The translations under genes were made by a program, and so were the position numbers. A stretch of DNA of 64,000 nucleotides from Phycisphaerae bacterium (GTDB lineage Bacteria; Planctomycetota; Phycisphaerae; UBA1845; PWPN01). Location: assembly GCA_018003015.1 (NCBI GenBank), contig JAGNEZ010000028.1, forward strand, positions 1 to 64,000. Direction: 5' to 3'. The notes under the pieces are model-generated. The model was not told where the DNA came from. It was given only the letters and a program-made list of their open reading frames with translations, and did not search any database. Positions 50,239 through 59,500 of the stretch are shown here, piece by piece. Positions within the stretch are counted from its first letter, which is position 1. Every line of letters begins with the position of its first letter.

Positions 50239-50439
50239 CTACGGGAGGCTCACATCCAGGCGGTCCGACAATCGGGCGGCGTTGAGATCGGCATTGACGC
50301 GGGCTGTGCCCGCATCGGGGAGCGATTCGCCCGGGCGCGCCTGGAGGAGGGCGAAGTCGCTGATGTCGATATCGCCGTCACGGTTAAGATCGCCAAGAAA
50401 GCCGGACGGCTTGACTTGCCGCGAGTCATGGCCTTCCAT
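50239..50439 (-). CDS. Mini-ORF consisting of a dockerin-type EF-hand pair
   Basis: 66 residues from ATG 50439 (AAAGG six bases before). The sequence begins MEGHDSRQVKPSGFLG and contains a perfect calcium loop DLNRDGDIDISDFALLQARP, then a second, weaker repeat (NADLNAARLSDRLDVSLP). This is the same module that closes the large secreted hydrolases in the window, but there is no enzyme and no signal peptide in front. The frame is open far upstream, with Pro/Arg-rich, non-protein-like translation reaching into the UDP-glucose dehydrogenase gene. It is either the surviving 3' end of a decayed secreted-enzyme gene or a tiny free dockerin. Confidence 0.45.
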   Translation of the reverse strand: MEGHDSRQVKPSGFLGDLNRDGDIDISDFALLQARPGESLPDAGTARVNADLNAARLSDRLDVSLP

Positions 50440-50686
50440 TTGCGGCCTTTGCTGAGCCAGGGGGGATACCGGCGGCGCTGTTCCCCGAGGGCTCGTTATC
50501 GGCGATTGTAGAATCCTGAGGGCTGGGAATCCACGTGGGGTCCCGGGCGACTTGGGGTTGGGGTTCGGTGTTGAGGCTGGCCGAGGCCGCGGGTGGTGGC
50601 CGCGTGTCGGTCGTTGTTGGGGGCGTGGGGTCTTTGCCGGGTGGGCATGGGCGGATCGGCGGGCGTTCGGTGTAGGGTTTGGGGCA

Positions 50687-52006
50687 CTATCGGGTGAGGG
50701 GTGTCGCTGATCGACCGATGCCGTAGTATTCGAAGTGGTGTTTGCGCATGGTTTCCAGGGAGTACAGGTTGCGGCCGTCGAAGACAATCGGTTGGCGCAT
50801 CCGGGCCCGCATCAGCTCGAAATTGGGGGATCGGAACTCGTTCCACTCGGTGAGGATGGCGAGCGCGTCGGCTCCGTCGAGGGCCTCGTAAGCCTGCTCG
50901 TGGCAGCTGACCCGGTCTGCGAAGCGTTGCCTGAGGTTGGCCAGGGCCTCGGGATCGTGGGCTCGCACGGTTGCCCCGGCCTCGAGGAGTTTCTCGATCA
51001 GGATGACCGCGGGGGCCTCGCGGATATCGTCGGTTTTGGGCTTGAAGGCGACGCCCCAGATGGCGAAGGTGAGGTTGGCGAGATCCTGGCCGAATCGAGT
51101 GATGATCTTGTTGTAGATGACGAGACGTTGGCGGACGTTGACCTGGTGTACGCTTTCCAGGAGGTCTGCGGTGACGCCGGCCCGTTTTGCGACATAGACC
51201 AGTCCCTGGACGTCCTTGGGGAAGCAGCTGCCGCCGTATCCTGCGCCGGGGTAGAGGAACTGGAAGCCGATCCGCGAATCGGATCCGATACCCCGGCGGA
51301 CATCGTTGACGTCGATTCCGAGTTCGTCGCAGATATTGGCGACCTGGTTGATGAAGCTGATTCGGGTTGCGAGGGCGGCGTTGGCCGCGTACTTGGTCAT
51401 TTCTGCGGCCGCCCGGCGCATGATGTGCACGGGGCGCTGGTTGCGGATGAATGGCTCGTGCAACTCGCTGATCACCGCGGCGGCCTCGGCCTTTTCCGCC
51501 CCGATGATCACCCGATCGGGTTTCTGGAAGTCCGCGACGGCGCTGCCCTCCTTGAGGAACTCGGGATTGTTGACCACCGAGACCTTGAAGGGAGCCTTGG
51601 CGTTGATTCGCTGCTCCAGCTCGTCGCCGGTGCCGACGGGGACGGTGCTCTTGATGACCACGATCTTGGGTCTGTCCAGGTGCTGGGCGATATCGTCGCC
51701 GACCGCCCGGATCGCGGTGAGGTCGGGAGAGCCATCGGTCTTGGGCGGGGTGCCCACCGCGATGAAGATCACGTCTCCGTGACGGATTGCCGCGGGCTTG
51801 TCCAAGGTGAAGCGGAGGCGACCGGCTTTCATGTTGCTGGTCAGGATTTCGCCCAGGCCGGGTTCGAAGATGACCGTCTCGCCGCGATTCAGGGCCTCGA
51901 CCTTTGAAGGGTCGTTGTCCAGGCCGACGACGTCGTTGCCGGTATCGGACAAGCACACGGCGGTGACGAGACCGACATATCCTGAGCCAATCACCGTTAA
52001 CTTCAT
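50687..52006 (-). CDS. ugd: UDP-glucose 6-dehydrogenase
   Basis: 439 residues. NAD-binding motif MKLTVIGSGYVGLVTAVCLS at the N-terminus, DNDPSKVEALNRGETVIFEP, FIAVGTPPKTDGSPDL and STVPVGTGDELEQRI. The catalytic Cys is in GAGYGGSCFPKDVQGL, and a C-terminal domain contains FAIWGVAFKPKTDDIREAPA. It makes UDP-glucuronate from UDP-glucose for surface polysaccharides. GCTGGAGCAACGTC precedes the ATG. It is the last gene in a minus-strand row with a membrane protein (14-base gap) and a WecA-like transferase, consistent with an exopolysaccharide or lipid-linked-sugar operon. Confidence 0.95.
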   Translation of the reverse strand: MKLTVIGSGYVGLVTAVCLSDTGNDVVGLDNDPSKVEALNRGETVIFEPGLGEILTSNMKAGRLRFTLDKPAAIRHGDVIFIAVGTPPKTDGSPDLTAIRAVGDDIAQHLDRPKIVVIKSTVPVGTGDELEQRINAKAPFKVSVVNNPEFLKEGSAVADFQKPDRVIIGAEKAEAAAVISELHEPFIRNQRPVHIMRRAAAEMTKYAANAALATRISFINQVANICDELGIDVNDVRRGIGSDSRIGFQFLYPGAGYGGSCFPKDVQGLVYVAKRAGVTADLLESVHQVNVRQRLVIYNKIITRFGQDLANLTFAIWGVAFKPKTDDIREAPAVILIEKLLEAGATVRAHDPEALANLRQRFADRVSCHEQAYEALDGADALAILTEWNEFRSPNFELMRARMRQPIVFDGRNLYSLETMRKHHFEYYGIGRSATPLTR

Positions 52007-52019
52007 GACGTTGCTCCAG

Positions 52020-52910
52020 CTACTTCCTGCGTATCAAGGCGACAAACCGACGATGGACGTGTTCGAGGGCTGCGGTGTCCGCGATGACCAGAAGGGTGGT
52101 GGCCAGTATGCCGCCGCAGGTGGGGATACTGCCTGCCCATCCCCGCGGCCACTCTCCCCGAGTGAGCATGACGACGGCGACGATCGCCCAGGGGACGATG
52201 GTCAGGATCCAGGCGACTTCGGCGATAGCTCCGGCCGGGGTTCCCGGTTCTTCGGCGGGTGTTGAGGGTGCGGGTGATCGTTGCTGATCCAGCAGTCTGA
52301 TCTGACTCTCGAGGTCCCGGGCGACGCGGTGCACGGCGAACATATGGACGATTGGGATCAGGGAGAGGAAGGTCCAGAGGGGTGGCCCCAGGCGGACATG
52401 CTGCAGGGCCCGCTGGCCAAACGGCAGGAGCAGGATGAACACGGCTCCCAGGGCGAGATACACGGCGCCGAGGACCGGTTTCGACAGACTGACTCGCAGG
52501 AACACGCTCAGTATCGGGGTTCCGGCCATCAGGGCGAGGAGGAGCAGGGCGACCGTGCCAGGCAGGCAGGCCCTTGCCGTCAGCCACCTGCGCTCACGGT
52601 TAGAGCCGACGGTGGTGGCAGGGCTTGTTCGTGGCTCGCCCTCGCCGCCGGGGGGACTTTGGGCGTTTGCCAGCAGGCTCAGGTCGGTGACGATCTGGAC
52701 TGCCCACCACAGGACCAGAATCTGATCCAGCGAGCAGATGCCGGCCAGGGCAACCAGGGTGGCCGATCGTTCGAGTTGCCGGGCGATGAACACGATCAGG
52801 GCTACGAGCAGGAGCACCATGAGGACCCGGGTGATCACCAGGAACTCGATACTCCCGTCGGGGAAGAATCGAAACCACCGTTGCCGTTCGACGAGAGGGC
52901 CGTTGCTCAT
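52020..52910 (-). CDS. Multi-pass membrane protein, function unknown
   Basis: 296 residues from ATG 52910. The frame is open to 53060 but that part overlaps the upstream gene and is not protein-like. About seven hydrophobic segments are seen (VITRVLMVLLLVALIVFIAR, GTVALLLLALMAGTPILSVF, LGAVYLALGAVFILLLPFGQ, LWTFLSLIPIVHMFAVHRVA, WILTIVPWAIVAVVMLTRG, TCGGILATTLLVIAD). Charged loops between 75 and 110 and again around 215-235 are low-complexity. No family recognised. It sits between wecA-like and ugd genes with 13-14 base gaps, so a role in surface-polysaccharide assembly is inferred from context only. Confidence 0.75.
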   Translation of the reverse strand: MSNGPLVERQRWFRFFPDGSIEFLVITRVLMVLLLVALIVFIARQLERSATLVALAGICSLDQILVLWWAVQIVTDLSLLANAQSPPGGEGEPRTSPATTVGSNRERRWLTARACLPGTVALLLLALMAGTPILSVFLRVSLSKPVLGAVYLALGAVFILLLPFGQRALQHVRLGPPLWTFLSLIPIVHMFAVHRVARDLESQIRLLDQQRSPAPSTPAEEPGTPAGAIAEVAWILTIVPWAIVAVVMLTRGEWPRGWAGSIPTCGGILATTLLVIADTAALEHVHRRFVALIRRK

Positions 52911-52923
52911 CACCTTAGCCTGC

Positions 52924-54111
52924 TCATGAAGGACTCTTGTCGGCGCTGGAACCGCGTGTGCTGTTCTCGTTTTGCCGTCGGTTCTCGATACCGACCATGT
53001 CGAACTTCCACACCGCAGCCACGACCCCCAGACAGGCAAGGCCGTAGACCAGGATTGCATACCGGGTTCGGAGGAAGATCACCGAGATCCCGATCAGCAC
53101 GAACGCCAGGGTCAGGAGATAGCTGATGACCACGACCTGCCGGACGCTCAGGCCGCGGTCGCGGAGTTGGTCGTAGAAGTGGCTGCGGTCGCCGATCATC
53201 AGCGGCTTGCCGTTTCGCCATCGCCGGGCCAGGGTCAAGAGCATATCGGCAATCGGCAGGCCGAAGACCATGAGAGCGCCGATCATCCAGAGCACGAGTT
53301 GGACTTCGGCGAACAGCAGGATGAGAACGGCGGCATTGAGTCCGAGCAGCATGGAGCCTGCGTCGCCGAGGAAGATCTTGGCCGGGTTCATGTTGAATGG
53401 CAGGAAACCGGCGGCTGCTCCCAGCATGGCCAAAGCGAGGACGATCCGTTCGTTGTTCACGTCCACGTTGGAGTACATGCGCAGGTGGATGGCCAGGATG
53501 GCGAAGCCGATCGAGATGATGCCGAGTACCCCCGCGCACAGGCCGTCGAGGCCGTCGATCAGGTTGGTTGCGTTGCAGGCTCCGACGACGATGAAGAGCA
53601 CGATCGGCACCGAGTAGACCAGTTCCAGCCAGCGGTCCAGGGGCTCGTTGCGAGGGACGATCAGCCCAGTGAAGACCTGGATGATGTGGTCGCCGAGTCC
53701 GAAGAGAAGTAACCACACGGCCACAGTGATATTGCACGCCAGCTTGATTGTAGGGCGCATGAACCGAAGGTCATCGAACAGGCCGACGAGCATGGTGGCC
53801 GCCCCGGCTGCCGCGATGCCGAGGATCTGGTACTTCTGCACGGTCACGTGGGCGTCGAGCAGGGAGACGAGGATGCCCGCGAGCCAACCGGCGAAGACCG
53901 CGACGCCGCCGAGGTAGGGGATCGGCACCTTGTGTGGCTTCAGGAAGTCGTCCGGCTGGTCGACAATCCCGTTGCGAAGGGCAACATGCCGGCAGAGGGG
54001 CGTGACCAGCAGTGAGACGCCGAGCGACACCGCGACCACGGGCCAGAACTGGCCGAGGATCGCTTCCCAGGTGGTTGTTGCGGCCCCAAGAACGAAGTCG
54101 ACGCTCACCAT
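52924..54111 (-). CDS. Polyprenyl-phosphate sugar-1-phosphate transferase (MraY/WecA family)
   Basis: 395-residue membrane protein with about ten hydrophobic segments. Family motifs: KPHKVPIPYLGGVAVFAG (start of the cytoplasmic catalytic face), GLFDDLRFMRPTIKL, the ACNATNLIDGLDGLCAG metal/nucleotide site, KIFLGDAGSMLLGL and MIGDRSHFYDQLRDRGLS. It transfers a sugar-1-phosphate, commonly GlcNAc-1-P, from a UDP-sugar to undecaprenyl phosphate and so starts an O-antigen, teichoic acid or exopolysaccharide repeat. The GNxxY-type details cannot fix the sugar. Start: Met at 54111 is closest to the family, while an upstream Met at 54168 is also in frame. The C-terminal tail (ENRRQNENSTRGSSADKSPS) is disordered. 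Confidence 0.93.
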   Translation of the reverse strand: MVSVDFVLGAATTTWEAILGQFWPVVAVSLGVSLLVTPLCRHVALRNGIVDQPDDFLKPHKVPIPYLGGVAVFAGWLAGILVSLLDAHVTVQKYQILGIAAAGAATMLVGLFDDLRFMRPTIKLACNITVAVWLLLFGLGDHIIQVFTGLIVPRNEPLDRWLELVYSVPIVLFIVVGACNATNLIDGLDGLCAGVLGIISIGFAILAIHLRMYSNVDVNNERIVLALAMLGAAAGFLPFNMNPAKIFLGDAGSMLLGLNAAVLILLFAEVQLVLWMIGALMVFGLPIADMLLTLARRWRNGKPLMIGDRSHFYDQLRDRGLSVRQVVVISYLLTLAFVLIGISVIFLRTRYAILVYGLACLGVVAAVWKFDMVGIENRRQNENSTRGSSADKSPS

Positions 54112-54217
54112 GGTCCGGATTGTCCTCGACCCGTCGCATTTCGTAAAGAGCCAGCGCCTGGGGTGCATCCTGAGCTCACTCGGGACCCTCGAGTGTCACC
54201 GTGATTCGCTCCTGGCC

Positions 54218-54760
54218 TCACCGCGGCCTGAGGGTGACAGCGCGGTGACCGAAGCCGTACCGGCGATAGAAAGGGAGGACCTGTGGGTTGCCCCAGACAG
54301 CGACGCGGGTCCTGGTCTGAACGTGCTCGTCATCCAGCCACCCAAGGGCTCGGCGGATCAGAGTGCCGCCGATGCCTCGGTCCGGATGTTCCGAGTGCAC
54401 GCAGAGGGAGTCGATCTCGCCCGCGCCGGCGGTGTCGATGGAGCTGACGCAATAGCCGGAGTATTCGACAGCGGGTCCGCCGTCGCCCTGGGAGGGTGTC
54501 CCCCGTGCCCGATAGTTAGCCGGCGGGGTGCTGGTGTCACCTGGGTGTGGTGACCAGCGCCTGGCCAGGTCGGCTTGGAGCTTGGCCCGGGCGGCCTTGT
54601 CGATCAGCGGTTGTCTCCGAGATTTGAAGGCGAAGGTCACGAAGCTGTCGGCGAAGTACTCGGATACGGCCTGATGGTGGCGGTTGAGCTCCTCCCACAG
54701 GGGGGCGAGTGTGTCGAGCAGCTCGATACCGCCGGTGATGCAGGTGATGTCGGCCGTGAT
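54218..54760 (-). CDS. GNAT-family N-acetyltransferase with no canonical start codon
   Basis: Acetyl-CoA-binding GNAT domain. Motif A is IDSLCVHSEHPDRGIGGTLI followed by RRALGWLDDE, and motif B VWGNPQVLPFYRRYGF lies near the C-terminus. Standard gene finding would start at GTG 54640 (140 residues) and cut off the first strand and helices. The same frame upstream still reads like GNAT sequence (ITADITCITGGIELLDTLAP, LWEELNRHHQAVSEYFADSF) back to about 54760, then becomes non-protein-like until a stop near 54858. No ATG, GTG or TTG is in frame in that stretch. TATACT lies six bases before an ATC at 54760, so initiation at a non-AUG codon, or a mutated start, must be considered. Acceptor substrate unknown. 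Confidence 0.6.
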   Translation of the reverse strand: MTADITCITGGIELLDTLAPLWEELNRHHQAVSEYFADSFVTFAFKSRRQPLIDKAARAKLQADLARRWSPHPGDTSTPPANYRARGTPSQGDGGPAVEYSGYCVSSIDTAGAGEIDSLCVHSEHPDRGIGGTLIRRALGWLDDEHVQTRTRVAVWGNPQVLPFYRRYGFGHRAVTLRPR

Positions 54761-54840
54761 GGCCGGAGTATAGCCGCACGAGCCGATCCTGCAGCGGGTT
54801 GTCGTCGTTTTGCGGGGTGCGGTGCTGGGGTTGATGCGGC

Positions 54841-54869
54841 TTGAACGTTGGGCCGGTTTGCCCTATTAT
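54841..54869 (+). promoter_or_regulatory. Sigma-70-type promoter for ahcY
   Basis: TTGAAC (54841-54846), 17-base spacer, TATTAT (54864-54869), about 75 bases before the ahcY ATG. Transcription would start near 54876. No SAH or SAM riboswitch core is evident in the short leader. Confidence 0.65.
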
Positions 54870-54944
54870 TCGTTTCCTTCAGGGCTTATGGTGCGCATGC
54901 CGCCGACGATTTGACGGGTGTTAATCCTTGTGGAGTAAATACTG

Positions 54945-56369
54945 ATGGCTACTGCGGTTACGGATTTCAGAGTCAAGGACATCTCGCTGGCCGAGTGGGG
55001 TCGCAAGGAGATCGGGATCGCCGAATCGGAGATGCCCGGGCTGATGGCCATTCGGGAGGATTACGCGGCCCGCAAGCCTCTGGCCGGGGCGAAGATCACC
55101 GGTTCGCTGCACATGACCACGCAGACGGCGGTGCTGATCGAGACGCTGGTTGCGCTGGGGGCGGAGGTCCGCTGGGCGAGCTGCAACATTTTCTCGACCC
55201 AGGACCAGGCGGCGGCGGCCATCGCCAAGGTTGGCATTCCGGTATTCGCATGGCGGGGCGAGACGCTGGAGGACTACTGGGACTGTACGCTGCGGGCCCT
55301 GACCTGGCCGGATGCAGACGGGCCCACGGGGATCGTCGATGACGGCGGCGACGCGACGTTGCTCATTCACCGGGGGCACGCTTTCGAGTCGGAGCACGCC
55401 AAGACCGGCAACCTGCCGACGCCGTGCACCGACAACAAGGAGATCGAGATCATTGACAAGTTGCTGATCAAGGTTTTGCAGAAGGACCCGCAGTGCTGGC
55501 ACAAGGTGGCCAGGCGGGTGATCGGGGTGAGCGAGGAGACGACGACCGGCGTACACCGGCTGTACCAGATGGCCAAGAGCGGCGAGCTGCTTTTCCCGGC
55601 GATCAACGTCAACGACTCGGTGACCAAGAGCAAGTTTGACAACCTGTACGGCTGCCGGGAGAGCCTGGTGGACGGCATCAAGCGGGCGACCGGCGTGATG
55701 GTGGCGGGCAAGAAGGTCGTGGTGCTGGGCTACGGCGATGTGGGCAAGGGCTGTGTGCAGTCGATGAAAGGGCTGGGCGCGACCGTGTTCGTTACCGAGA
55801 TCGACCCGATCTGCGCGTTGCAGGCGGCCATGGAAGGTTACCAGGTGGTGACCATGGACGAGGCCTGCAAGTTCGGCGACATTTTCGTCACCGCGACCGG
55901 CAACGTCGATGTCATCACCCGGCAGCACATGGATCAGATGAAGGACGGGGCCATTGTTTGCAACATCGGGCACTTCGACAGTGAGATCCAGGTCGATTCG
56001 CTCGCGAATCTGACATGGGAGGAGATCAAGCCGCAGGTCGATCACGTCATCTGGCCGGACGGCAAGCGGATCATCGTGCTGGCCAAGGGTCGGCTGGTGA
56101 ACCTGGGGTGTGCGGCCGGCCACCCGAGCTTCGTGATGAGCAACAGCTTCACCAACCAGACTATCGCCCAGCTCGAGCTGTGGGAGAACCGCGGCAACGG
56201 CAAGTACGAGCGGAAGGTCTACACCTTGCCCAAGGTGCTGGATGAGAAGGTGGCCATGTTCCACCTCAAGAAGCTTGGCGTCCACCTGACCCGGTTGACT
56301 GAGAAGCAGGCCAAGTACCTCGGCGTGCCGCAGCAGGGGCCGTTCAAGCCGGATCACTACCGGTATTGA
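54945..56369 (+). CDS. ahcY: S-adenosylhomocysteinase
   Basis: 474 residues. S-adenosylhomocysteine hydrolase, which splits SAH to adenosine and homocysteine in the methyl cycle. Highly conserved segments are present: [73 protein letters not shown], the NAD site [19 protein letters not shown], and [17 protein letters not shown]. The C-terminal KPDHYRY ends exactly as in bacterial and plant enzymes with the tail that closes the NAD pocket. GTGGAG lies nine bases before the ATG. A single-gene transcript is likely, from the promoter at 54841. Confidence 0.98.
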   Translation: MATAVTDFRVKDISLAEWGRKEIGIAESEMPGLMAIREDYAARKPLAGAKITGSLHMTTQTAVLIETLVALGAEVRWASCNIFSTQDQAAAAIAKVGIPVFAWRGETLEDYWDCTLRALTWPDADGPTGIVDDGGDATLLIHRGHAFESEHAKTGNLPTPCTDNKEIEIIDKLLIKVLQKDPQCWHKVARRVIGVSEETTTGVHRLYQMAKSGELLFPAINVNDSVTKSKFDNLYGCRESLVDGIKRATGVMVAGKKVVVLGYGDVGKGCVQSMKGLGATVFVTEIDPICALQAAMEGYQVVTMDEACKFGDIFVTATGNVDVITRQHMDQMKDGAIVCNIGHFDSEIQVDSLANLTWEEIKPQVDHVIWPDGKRIIVLAKGRLVNLGCAAGHPSFVMSNSFTNQTIAQLELWENRGNGKYERKVYTLPKVLDEKVAMFHLKKLGVHLTRLTEKQAKYLGVPQQGPFKPDHYRY

Positions 56370-56574
56370 TCAGTGACTGGAAGTGTCGAGCATGGTCCTG
56401 ACGGCGGCGAGTTCGCTCTCCGCCGTCAGTGTCTTCTCGGTCCAACCGAAGAACGCTCCATTCCGCCGGGATGGGGATGTGTCCTTGTCGTTCGCGGAGT
56501 CGAGGCGCGGCCCACTTCTCCAATTGACGTGGACCCCGCGGTATGATGGCGTCGGCTCACATGGAGGATGACCG

Positions 56575-59500
56575 ATGCCGCGTGCAACGCTCCGGATGCC
56601 GCCGGCTGTTATTTCCCTTTTCGCTCTCTTAGGTGCTTCAGGGGCTGCTGGTCCGCAGGAGCCGGAGGTTCTGCAACGATGGACGTTCACCACCCCGGTT
56701 GACCTGGCCGCGTGTCAGGGCCTCCATCATCTCAAGGATCTCACCGTTGTCGACGGCCGGTTGAAGATGACGATCGCTGGTCCGGACGCGTTTTTTTCAT
56801 TGCCACCCGTCGACGTGCCTTTCGACGGCCTCAGGCTTCGTGTTCGGATGCGCAGTGACCGTGACGGTTACGCCCAGGTTTACTGGCAGCTGGCCGATGC
56901 CCCAGGATTCACCGAGGCTCGTCAACTGACCGAGAACACTCCCGGCCGGCCGGCCATTCCTCCCGGGAGTCAGGACCGGGACGGCTTTTTCACCGTCGAG
57001 TTTTCTCTAGGCGGCCCGCTCGACGCCGGCAGGCGACTGACCGGCGTGCGACTCGATGTCTGCAACGACAACGTCGACGGCACCGTCGAGATCGCCGCCA
57101 TTGAGCTTGTGCGCATGCCGGCCAGGTGGGCGGCCACGTGGTCCTCCGGTTCTGCCCACACCCCGGTCGGGGCCGAGGTGGAGCTGAAGGTCACTCTTCG
57201 CCAAACCAGTGGCCGGAGTGTACAGGAGGAGTGCGACTTCATCTTGGCCGAAGGCAACGCCCGGACGGCAAAGACTACCCCGGGCGCCCCGGCGGCATTG
57301 ACGACCAGGCTTCATTACGACCGCCCCGGTGTGCACACAAGCTCGGTCCGAATTCTGGGATCATCCCACCGCTCGCTCACCGATCTCCAGACATCAGTGA
57401 TTGTGGGGGAGGATGAGACGCTTCCCCTGGCCGGCGGCATCCGCAATGACCATGTGCGGCTCGACTTCATCTCTACTGCGGACGGCAGGGGTCTCGGCGC
57501 TGCCCGGTGGATGGTTCGTGACCATCAGGATCACTGGCGACTGGCGGGCTGGTTGCTGCCGCTCGCTGAAGTTACGGTGTGCGAGGCGGACGGCAGTATC
57601 GTTCGTCGCCGTCCGACCTTTGGTCTGGCCGATCGCACTTCGAGCAGCGCCCGGCTCAGTGGCGTGATCGCGGATCTGCCCGGCTGGTCGGTTGAGTTCA
57701 AGCCACGGATTCTGGAGAAGAACGGGCTGGTCGCGATTGAAGTGGTGGCCACCTTGGTCGGTCCCGAGGGTGGCCGGCTTCTCGATTTCAGTGCCCCGGT
57801 GCTGCTTGCAGATCGCTGCGCTCCACCCGCCGCTGCCGGGCATGCCTCGGCTGCTGCCGACCCGCTGGATCGCTATGCTGTTTTCGGCGGCCTGGAGCTA
57901 CTTGAGCCGGGCTGGCGATCATCGAGCGACCGGGCGGTTGGTCGCCGATTCGCCGATCGTTGGACGCCGCACCCGTTCAAAGTCACGCTGCCGATGATGG
58001 CTGTCGAAGCTCGGGGTGTGACCGCCGCCCTGATGTGGCAGCCGCGGGATGCCTGGTGCGGCCGGAACGACATGCCCGCTGCCACCTTCGCCTCGCCCAA
58101 TTTCCTCGACGGCCAGTTGAACCACCTCATGCGACTCTCCGCCCCGTCGATTCCGGCATGGCGAGACGAGAACTCATCTCTGGCCTCAAGGCCGTTCGTG
58201 ATGGCGACCCCGCAGCCGGTCACCCTTCGGGCAATGCTGTACGCGGAATGCGATGCCCCGGTGGTCGGAATGGGTCGGCGTTGGTATGAGCTTTTGGGCA
58301 CACCGGTTCCACCCCCGACTCCTCACGATGCCGCCACGACGAAAGAGCTGATCGCCCAGCACTTCGGCCAGACGATGTACTGGCCGGCCGAGAAAGGGTG
58401 GCGTCATCACTGGTATCTGGACAGGCGTAGCGAGTTCATTCCCCTCATGGCAGGGGAGTTGATCAGTCATAAACTGTTTACAGGAAAGACGTTATGGCTC
58501 GATCGGACCGGGCTGGTGGGCCGAACGCTGATCGACACGATGGTTCCGCTGGCTGTCCGGGCGGCGAATGCCGGGCCTGCGAGGGCGGCCATCGCAGGCC
58601 TGCGTTCGGACGGAACTTGGCCCTACGCGGACACGCCCGAGGTGCGTGACCAGACGCGTCGGTTCAGCAAAGGTGAATACGCTTCTTTGGGTGAAGGTGG
58701 AAGTACATCCCTGGGTACCTGTGTTACGCCGACGCTGCTGGTACTTCAGCATGCGTTACTCACCGGTGACGAGGAGTCGTCACGAGCTGCCTTGAAGGCC
58801 CTGGAGGCGATGAGGCGGTTTCGCGTTCCTCGCGGCGCCCAGACGTGGGAGGTTCACAAGGACATCCCGGATATTCGGGCGGCGGCCCTGGCGGTTGAGG
58901 CCTACCAGCTTGGGTATCGACTTACGGGAGAGGAGCGGTATCTGGACGAGGCGAATTACTGGGCCTGGTCCGGGGTGCCGTTTCTGTACAGTTGGCACGT
59001 GCCGATCGAGGCGATCCCCGGCACGATTCGGGCTACCCGCAGCCGAGACGACTGGCAACTGCAGGTTATTCCGGCGGCCGAGGCGTTCCAGAATCCCAAC
59101 CGGCAGGTGACTCCGTACGGTTCCGTTCCCGTTCTGGGTCCGAGCTTCTACGCGATCAGCTGGTTTGGCGTCATCGTGCAGTGGTGTGGTCTGGAGTGGG
59201 CGGCCAAGGTTATCGAGCTGGATCACAACCGGCCGGATCCTCTGCTCCGCGTCATCGCCGAGGGTGTGGTCGGGAGTGGATGGCAGCAGATCTTCGACCG
59301 CGAGCCGTGGGTGGGTCTTTATCCTGACGTATGGGACCTGCACGCGAACCGGGCCCAGGGGGCGTTGATCTGCGCCCAACTGCCGCTCGCATGCCTCAAG
59401 GCCCAGGGTCGCCTGCCCCGGTGGACGGACCCCTGGACTCGAGTCGTGCCGGACGGATGGGGCGGGAACCGCTGGCACGTCAGCGGCTGGGGCAGCCCGC

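Noticed and set aside
50496-51956. 486-codon minus-strand open frame in another frame of ugd
   Set aside because: Arg/Pro/Gly-rich translation without domains, embedded in ugd, which has all catalytic motifs.
54870-54944. Possible SAH or SAM riboswitch before ahcY
   Set aside because: The 75-base leader is too short and I find no conserved core or pseudoknot pairing.
54921-56357. 478-codon minus-strand open frame
   Set aside because: Complete antisense of ahcY, which is unmistakable. No independent motif.
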